From contig DAOUVF010000050.1 in assembly GCA_030667765.1 (NCBI GenBank), positions 1-11,207 of the forward strand: a DNA stretch of 11,207 nucleotides. Direction: 5' to 3'. The notes under the pieces were generated by a model that had not been told where the DNA came from, ran no database searches, and worked only from the letters and a program-made list of their open reading frames with translations. A program made the translations under genes and the position numbers. The DNA comes from Bacteroides sp. GTDB taxonomy: Bacteria > Bacteroidota > Bacteroidia > Bacteroidales > SM23-62. Shown here piece after piece: positions 6,644 to 11,207 of the stretch (its first letter is position 1; every line of letters starts with the position of its first letter).

Positions 6644-7975
6644 TTAATTTTTTCTTGCTCTTCTGATCTTGTTGATTTCCACCTTACCAAGCCTGATATA
6701 ATCAAGCAGTGGTCTGTTAGAAGGACAGATATAACTGCATGAGCCACATTCGATACAATCCATTGTCCACTCCTCTTCCATGCGTTCGAACAATTCCCTT
6801 TCACCCATGGGCATAAGCAGGTAAGGCTCGAGTCCCATTGGACAAACTGTAATGCACTTTGAACAGCGTATGCAATTATGTATCTCCTTTCTCGTGGATT
6901 CGGTATCCGGCAAGACAGTAATGCCACTGGTTCCTTTAATAATAGGCACTTCCAGACTGTTCAGGGCCTTGCCCATCATGGGACCGCCAGAGATGATCTT
7001 GCCTGTGTTCTCAGGAAGTCCGCCGCAAGCCTCAATCAATGCAGAGACCGGTGTTCCGATCCGTACCATGAGATTGCCGGGATTTGCAAGGTATTTTCCT
7101 GTTACCGTGACCACCCGTTCAAAAAGCGGCTTGTTTTTCTGTATGGCCTGGTATGTGGCGAGAAGGGTCCCAACGTTGAAAACCACGGCACCCACATCGA
7201 TGGGTAGTCCACCCGAGGGCACCTCCCTGTTAATGAGGGCCTGGATCAATTGTTTCTCCCCTCCCTGGGGGTACTTTACTTTCAGTCCCTGGACCTGTAT
7301 ACCCGGGTAATGTTCTGCCTGTGTGGACATATGTGCAATGGCATCCAGTTTATTGTTTTCGATACCGATGATTGCTTTATCTACATCCAGGGCTTTCATC
7401 ATGATGGAGGTCCCGGTCAGTATCTGTTCTGCCTTTTCCAGTATCAGGACATGATCGGATGTCAGGTAAGGTTCACATTCAGCGCCATTGACGATCAGGT
7501 ATTCTGCCTTTTTGCCCCGGGGCAACATGAGTTTAACATGGGTAGGGAAAGTGGCACCTCCCATCCCGACAATACCTGATTCATTTATTTTCCGGACAAT
7601 TTCATGGCGTTCAAGGCTTATTTCCTTTACCAGTTCAGTCGAAGTGTCGATTTCCTCTAACCATTCATCACCCTCCACCTTTATGGTGATCGCCTTACGT
7701 TTGTATCCTGACATGTCAACCACTGCATCCACCTTGAGGACTTTCCCGGATACCGAAGAGTGGATGTTGGCAGAAATGAAACCTTCTTCCTGTGCGATGA
7801 GCTGGCCAACTTTCACCAAGTCACCTTTTTCAACCAGGATCTTGGGTGAGGCTCCAATATGCTGGTTCATGGGAATGCTTACCTGGCCGGGAACGGGAAG
7901 TCCCCTTATTTCGCTTCCGGCTGTGAGCTTGTTATCGGAAGGATGTATGCCGCCAGGTCTGAATGTTTTAAACAC
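6644..7975 (-). CDS. rnfC: Rnf electron transport complex subunit RnfC
   Basis: This 443-residue peripheral subunit is the NADH/NAD+ site of the Rnf complex on the cytoplasmic face. In order it shows the conserved N-terminus FRPGGIHP, a barrel-sandwich-like region (about 40-100), the nucleotide/FMN-binding GIVGMGGATFPTH at 134-146 with NGAECEPYLTSD at 163-174, an SLBB-type region with SGGPMMG at 329-335, and two [4Fe-4S] motifs. The cluster cysteines are C368, C371, C374 and C378, and C407, C410, C413 and C417. Its size is that of short RnfC forms, without the long repetitive C-terminal tail of E. coli RsxC. The start is a GTG at 7973-7975, five bases after the rnfB stop. It was chosen because the family-conserved FRPGGIHP begins five residues later and no ATG lies closer. 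Confidence 0.95.
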   Translation of the reverse strand: MFKTFRPGGIHPSDNKLTAGSEIRGLPVPGQVSIPMNQHIGASPKILVEKGDLVKVGQLIAQEEGFISANIHSSVSGKVLKVDAVVDMSGYKRKAITIKVEGDEWLEEIDTSTELVKEISLERHEIVRKINESGIVGMGGATFPTHVKLMLPRGKKAEYLIVNGAECEPYLTSDHVLILEKAEQILTGTSIMMKALDVDKAIIGIENNKLDAIAHMSTQAEHYPGIQVQGLKVKYPQGGEKQLIQALINREVPSGGLPIDVGAVVFNVGTLLATYQAIQKNKPLFERVVTVTGKYLANPGNLMVRIGTPVSALIEACGGLPENTGKIISGGPMMGKALNSLEVPIIKGTSGITVLPDTESTRKEIHNCIRCSKCITVCPMGLEPYLLMPMGERELFERMEEEWTMDCIECGSCSYICPSNRPLLDYIRLGKVEINKIRRARKN

Positions 7976-7980
7976 TTTCT

Positions 7981-8901
7981 CTATTCGCTTTTAGGTTCTG
8001 CATCAGTATTATCAGAGGCAATTGGCTCGACTGCTGTTTCCGCCCCCTTATCCGGTTTTATTTCTGCTTCCTTCTCTTTTCTGGGTGGAAAATTAATTTC
8101 CAGAATGGCATCTGTCGGACATTCCGGGACACATTTCCTGCACAGTTTACATTTTACGGGGTCTATATAGGCCAGGAAATTCTCAATTGTAATGGCATCG
8201 TGCGGGCAAACCTTTTCGCATTTCCCGCATCCTATACAGGCAACCGAGCAACTCTTTTTGGCAATGCCTCCCTTGTCCTGATTGATGCAGCTGACAAATA
8301 TTTTCCGGTCTCTCTTGTTCTTTTTCCGCAGTTCTATGATGTCCTTGGGACAGGCCACTACACAGGCATTACATGCCGTACATTTATCGTCAGTAACTAC
8401 AGGGAGGCCGGTTTCGGGATTCATATGGATGGCATCAAACTCGCATACCCTCACACAATCACCATGTCCAAGACATCCGTACTGGCAGCCCGTATCGCCC
8501 GAGTAAAGGCTGCTGGCGATGGCACAGGATGCAGCACCATCATAATTATTAACCTTTTCACGGTGGGCAAATGATCCGGAGCAACGGATCACGGCTACCA
8601 GCGGATCCTTTTCAACGGCTTCCTTATCCAGGATGGCAGCTACCTCAGCCATCGTATCGTTGCCCCCCGGCGGACAAAAAAGCTTGACCAGGTTATCCGA
8701 CCTTAAACAGGCTTCGGCAAAATTCCTGCAGCCTGCAAATCCACACCCTCCGCAGTTGGCGCCAGGCAGGGCATCTTCAACGAGATCTAACCTGGGGTCC
8801 TCAATGACCTTAAAGCGCTGTGCAATGACAAACAGGATGATGGCTGCTGCAATTCCGGTTGCACTCAGTGATATAATGGTATATAATACGATCGGGCTCA
8901 T
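7981..8901 (-). CDS. rnfB: Rnf electron transport complex subunit RnfB, long cluster-rich form
   Basis: This 306-residue protein takes electrons from ferredoxin into the Rnf complex. An N-terminal membrane helix (about 5-27) is followed by the 4Fe-4S (Fer4_15/ASF) domain GANCGGCGFAGC with C50, C53, C58 and C76. Four further cysteine sets follow: C139/C143/C149/C153, C174/C177/C180/C184, C222/C225/C228/C232 and C251/C254/C257/C261. Extra cysteines sit at 107, 126, 205 and 218. This is the long form seen in anaerobes and is well beyond the roughly 190-residue E. coli RsxB. Residues from about 273 to the end are a charged Lys/Glu/Asp-rich tail with no recognisable domain. The ATG at 8899-8901 follows the rseC stop by ten bases. 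Confidence 0.95.
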   Translation of the reverse strand: MSPIVLYTIISLSATGIAAAIILFVIAQRFKVIEDPRLDLVEDALPGANCGGCGFAGCRNFAEACLRSDNLVKLFCPPGGNDTMAEVAAILDKEAVEKDPLVAVIRCSGSFAHREKVNNYDGAASCAIASSLYSGDTGCQYGCLGHGDCVRVCEFDAIHMNPETGLPVVTDDKCTACNACVVACPKDIIELRKKNKRDRKIFVSCINQDKGGIAKKSCSVACIGCGKCEKVCPHDAITIENFLAYIDPVKCKLCRKCVPECPTDAILEINFPPRKEKEAEIKPDKGAETAVEPIASDNTDAEPKSE

Positions 8902-8911
8902 AAATTAACAC

Positions 8912-9331
8912 TCAGGTTTTCTGCACAAAAAAAGAAAACTGCCGGTCTACTTTTCCCCTCATTAATTTTAATCCTGCATAATATGGCACCAGCACGGCCA
9001 GTGAAGCCAGTCCCGCTACCAGTTCATGACTACCGGCGGCAGTCATGGCAAGCAACACGGTAAGGACCAGCAGGAAGGGTAGTACATAACCCAGGAAGAG
9101 GGCCCTGAAACCAAGTGACTGGGACAGAATGACCCTTACTTTTTCGCCAATGCGGAAGTCTGGATCAGACACAGGGATATGGAGCAGTTTCTCATTTTCG
9201 CTTCCGGCCATATTACAGGCTCCTTTTGCATGACAGCTTGTGCAGGCAGCATAACTGGTGATTTTCACCGTAACCCGGTCTTCACTCAAAGATGCTATCA
9301 CTCCATCATGTGAAATCTTTTTATCTGGCAT
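8912..9331 (-). CDS. rseC: SoxR-reducing / RseC family membrane protein
   Basis: This 139-residue protein resembles the RseC/MucC family (in E. coli, RseC sits with the sigma-E regulators and takes part with the Rsx complex in keeping SoxR reduced). It has a cytoplasmic N-terminal domain with the family cysteines C30, C33 and C39 (ACTSCHAKGAC), then two transmembrane helices at about 76-98 and 103-123. It is the first gene of the rnf operon, ten bases before rnfB. The link to Rnf in Bacteroidota is well known by position, but its role there is unclear, and SoxR or sigma-E functions should not be assumed. The ATG at 9329-9331 was chosen. An in-frame TTG at 9361 would add ten residues (through SSSS) but would fall inside the likely -7 promoter element at 9359-9366. 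Confidence 0.85.
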   Translation of the reverse strand: MPDKKISHDGVIASLSEDRVTVKITSYAACTSCHAKGACNMAGSENEKLLHIPVSDPDFRIGEKVRVILSQSLGFRALFLGYVLPFLLVLTVLLAMTAAGSHELVAGLASLAVLVPYYAGLKLMRGKVDRQFSFFVQKT

Positions 9332-9358
9332 GGAAGAACTGGAAGTTTTAAATCCATA

Positions 9359-9366
9359 CAAAAATA
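9359..9366 (-). promoter_or_regulatory. Candidate -7 promoter element for the rseC-rnfBCDGEA operon
   Basis: On the minus strand TATTTTTG matches the Bacteroidota -7 consensus TAnnTTTG at every fixed position. It lies 27 bases before the rseC ATG, within the AT-rich 113-base gap after recG, so transcription would give a short leader of about 20 bases. No TTTG is visible at the expected 19-21 bases upstream, which lowers confidence. Confidence 0.5.
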
Positions 9367-9444
9367 TAGATACTATAATATGTTTAGATTGCTTTTTGTC
9401 AGTTTTTCAGATGCCTAAACAATTTAGAATCGGTTTAAATAAAC

Positions 9445-11207
9445 TTAGCTTATCACACCCCAATTGAAAGTGCCTTTTGACAGTTTTTTCAGCTGTACAA
9501 CCAGGACTGCATTTTTAGGATGGTCAAGCAGTGGGTCTTCCTCCAGTAGTTGGATGACAGTTTCTCTGGCATATTGAAGGATTTGAGAATCCTTCCCGAG
9601 GTGGGCGATTTTTAATTCAAAAGGAATGCCGCTCTGCTGGGTGCCTTCCAGGTCACCTGGTCCACGGAGTTTAAGGTCAGCTTCGGCAATTTCAAAGCCA
9701 TCGGTGGTCCTCACCATGGTACTGATCCTCTGCCGTGCATCATCGCTCAGTTTGTTCGAGGTCATCAGGATACAGTAGGACTGGTCTGTCCCGCGGCCGA
9801 CACGTCCTCTTAGCTGGTGCAACTGGGAAAGGCCAAACCTTTCTGCACTTTCGATAACCATTACTGAAACGTTTGGGATATCGACACCGACCTCGATCAC
9901 TGTGGTAGCCACCATGATCTGGGTCTTTTTCTCCTGAAAACGCTTCATTTCAAACTCTTTTTCTCCTGCTTTCAGCTTGCCGTGTACAATACTCACAGCA
10001 TAATCAGGGGAAGGAAAGGCCTGTTTTATGCTGAAGTACCCATCCTCCAGGTCTTTGTAATCCATTTTTTCTGATTCCCGGATGAGGGGGTAAACGATGT
10101 ATACCTGCCTCCCTTCAGCAATCTGTTTTCTCATGAAACCATGCACCCGAAGTCTTTTTGAATCAGTGTAATGTACTGTTTTGACCGGTTTTCTGCCCGG
10201 CGGAAGTTCATCAATGACCGATACATCCAGGTCTCCGTACAGGGTCATGGCCAGGGTTCTGGGGATGGGGGTGGCGGTCATGACCAGCACATGGGGTGGC
10301 TGGATATTCTTTTCCCACAACCTGGCCCGTTGGGCTACTCCAAAGCGGTGCTGCTCATCAATGATTACCAGTCCCAGGTTATGAAACTGTACCGTCTCCT
10401 CGAGCAGTGCATGAGTCCCGGTCAGGATATGCATACTCCCGTCAAGCAGTGATTTGTGAATCTCCTCGCGTTCGGCTTTTTTGGTGGATCCTGTCAGCAG
10501 GCTATATTTTACCGGCATATCGCCGAGCATTTTCTGCAGCGTGGCAAAATGCTGTGTTGCAAGGATCTCAGTTGGTGCCATGAGGCAGGCCTGGTATCCG
10601 TTATCAAGGGCAATGAGCATACTCATCAGGGCCACCAGTGTTTTTCCGCTGCCAACATCTCCCTGCAGGAGGCGATTCAACTGCCGGCCGGAACCGATAT
10701 CTTTCCTGATCTCTCTGATGACGCGCTTTTGAGCACCTGTCAGTTCAAATGGAAGCCGGTCCCTGTAAAATGTATTCAGGTATTCACCGACTTTTGAGAA
10801 TACCAGTCCCCGGACATTTTTTTCCCGGTTCACCTTCTGTTTCAGAATATTCAGCTGGATGAAAAAAAGTTCCTCAAATTTCAATCTCAGCCTGGCCCGT
10901 TCCAGTTCTTTTAGATCCGAGGGAAAATGAACGGCAAACAAGGCTTTGGACAGGGAGGTGAGGTTTAGTTTTTCAATGAGATAGCCTGGTAAAGTCTCTT
11001 TTACGGAAGGTTTCTGTGTTTGATACAGCGTGGTGACTAACTTTTGTATGGTCCTGGATGTCAGGTAGTTCTTCTTCAGTTTCTCCGTGGTGCTGTACAT
11101 GGCCTGGAGTCCGGATGAAAGCTGCTTCTCATACTTTTCTGCTTCTTCCAGTTCAGGATGTACCAGGTTGAGCTGTCGCCCGTGCAGGTTTGGTTTACCA
11201 AAGGCCA
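9445..11207 (-). CDS. recG: ATP-dependent DNA helicase RecG, 5' end missing
   Basis: The visible 586 residues are the C-terminal bulk of RecG, a superfamily 2 translocase that regresses stalled replication forks and remodels Holliday junctions and R-loops. The frame stays open to the right edge, past the ATG at 11100, and the 35 extra residues (for example PNLHGRQLNLVHPE) fit the wedge/OB domain, so that ATG is internal. About 110 residues appear to be missing compared with the usual length near 700. Helicase motifs in visible numbering are Walker A GDVGSGKT at 182-189, the RecG-type DEQH box at 283-286, TATPIPRT at 310-317, the VIEVGVDIPN stretch near 436-445 and HQLRGRVGRG at 463-472. The RGPGDLEGTQQSG segment, part of the translocation (TRG) region, follows near 514-526. 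The gene ends 113 bases before the rseC start on the same strand. The clear promoter-like element in that gap suggests separate transcription of the rnf operon. Confidence 0.96.
   Translation of the reverse strand, partial: AFGKPNLHGRQLNLVHPELEEAEKYEKQLSSGLQAMYSTTEKLKKNYLTSRTIQKLVTTLYQTQKPSVKETLPGYLIEKLNLTSLSKALFAVHFPSDLKELERARLRLKFEELFFIQLNILKQKVNREKNVRGLVFSKVGEYLNTFYRDRLPFELTGAQKRVIREIRKDIGSGRQLNRLLQGDVGSGKTLVALMSMLIALDNGYQACLMAPTEILATQHFATLQKMLGDMPVKYSLLTGSTKKAEREEIHKSLLDGSMHILTGTHALLEETVQFHNLGLVIIDEQHRFGVAQRARLWEKNIQPPHVLVMTATPIPRTLAMTLYGDLDVSVIDELPPGRKPVKTVHYTDSKRLRVHGFMRKQIAEGRQVYIVYPLIRESEKMDYKDLEDGYFSIKQAFPSPDYAVSIVHGKLKAGEKEFEMKRFQEKKTQIMVATTVIEVGVDIPNVSVMVIESAERFGLSQLHQLRGRVGRGTDQSYCILMTSNKLSDDARQRISTMVRTTDGFEIAEADLKLRGPGDLEGTQQSGIPFELKIAHLGKDSQILQYARETVIQLLEEDPLLDHPKNAVLVVQLKKLSKGTFNWGVIS

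Noticed and set aside
7488..7994. 168-residue plus-strand open frame over the start of rnfC
   Set aside because: It is antisense to the strongly conserved N-terminal half of rnfC and has no recognisable domain or start context.
3796..8901. Na+-translocating NADH:quinone reductase (Nqr) instead of Rnf
   Set aside because: Several membrane subunits are homologous between the two, but the cluster-rich ferredoxin-side RnfB and the RnfC with two 4Fe-4S motifs are diagnostic of Rnf. No NqrF- or NqrA-like gene is present.
9445..11207. Other large SF2 helicases such as Mfd or PriA
   Set aside because: The DEQH box, the wedge-domain sequence before the helicase core, and the C-terminal GPGDLEGTQQSG segment are RecG features. 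The RNA polymerase-binding domain of Mfd and the zinc-binding cysteines of PriA are absent.

Overview
The window looks like a chromosomal segment from a member of the Bacteroidota. The evidence is an Rnf operon in the order rnfB-C-D-G-E-A, an rseC-like gene directly ahead of it, a transmembrane protein joining an HU-like CCDC81-type domain to a SPOR domain, and a TAnnTTTG-type -7 promoter element. Most starts also lack a good Shine-Dalgarno sequence. No mobile element, CRISPR array, tRNA or rRNA was seen, and nothing suggests recent transfer. Genes are tightly packed and no gene-free stretch exceeds about 180 bases.

Layout: (1) Positions 2-700 (+) hold the C-terminal part of an endonuclease/exonuclease/phosphatase-fold protein cut by the left edge. 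(2) Positions 785-2815 (-) hold a two-gene unit. The first gene encodes a 533-residue HU-like/TM/SPOR protein with seven 10-residue acidic repeats, and 12 bases later comes a single-domain response regulator. (3) Positions 2993-3760 (+) hold a probable polyphosphate glucokinase (ppgK), divergent from the SPOR gene. (4) Positions 3796-9331 (-) hold a seven-gene operon transcribed rseC-rnfB-rnfC-rnfD-rnfG-rnfE-rnfA, mostly with gaps of 2-10 bases or a short overlap. (5) Positions 9445-11207 (-) hold most of recG, cut by the right edge.

The Rnf genes encode a complete membrane complex. RnfB takes electrons from ferredoxin and passes them through iron-sulfur clusters. RnfD and RnfG carry covalent FMN, RnfA and RnfE share a [2Fe-2S] cluster in the membrane, and RnfC carries FMN/NADH-binding motifs and two [4Fe-4S] clusters. 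The complex couples ferredoxin:NAD+ electron transfer to Na+ or H+ movement, which fits an anaerobic or fermentative life style. The ion cannot be told from the sequence. The ApbE flavin transferase needed for RnfD and RnfG is not in this window.

Most of the window is recognisable core biology. The least understood part is the HU-like/SPOR protein with its paired response regulator. It physically joins a predicted nucleoid-type domain in the cytoplasm to a peptidoglycan-binding domain in the periplasm. Its in-frame 30-bp repeat array looks recently expanded or homogenised.
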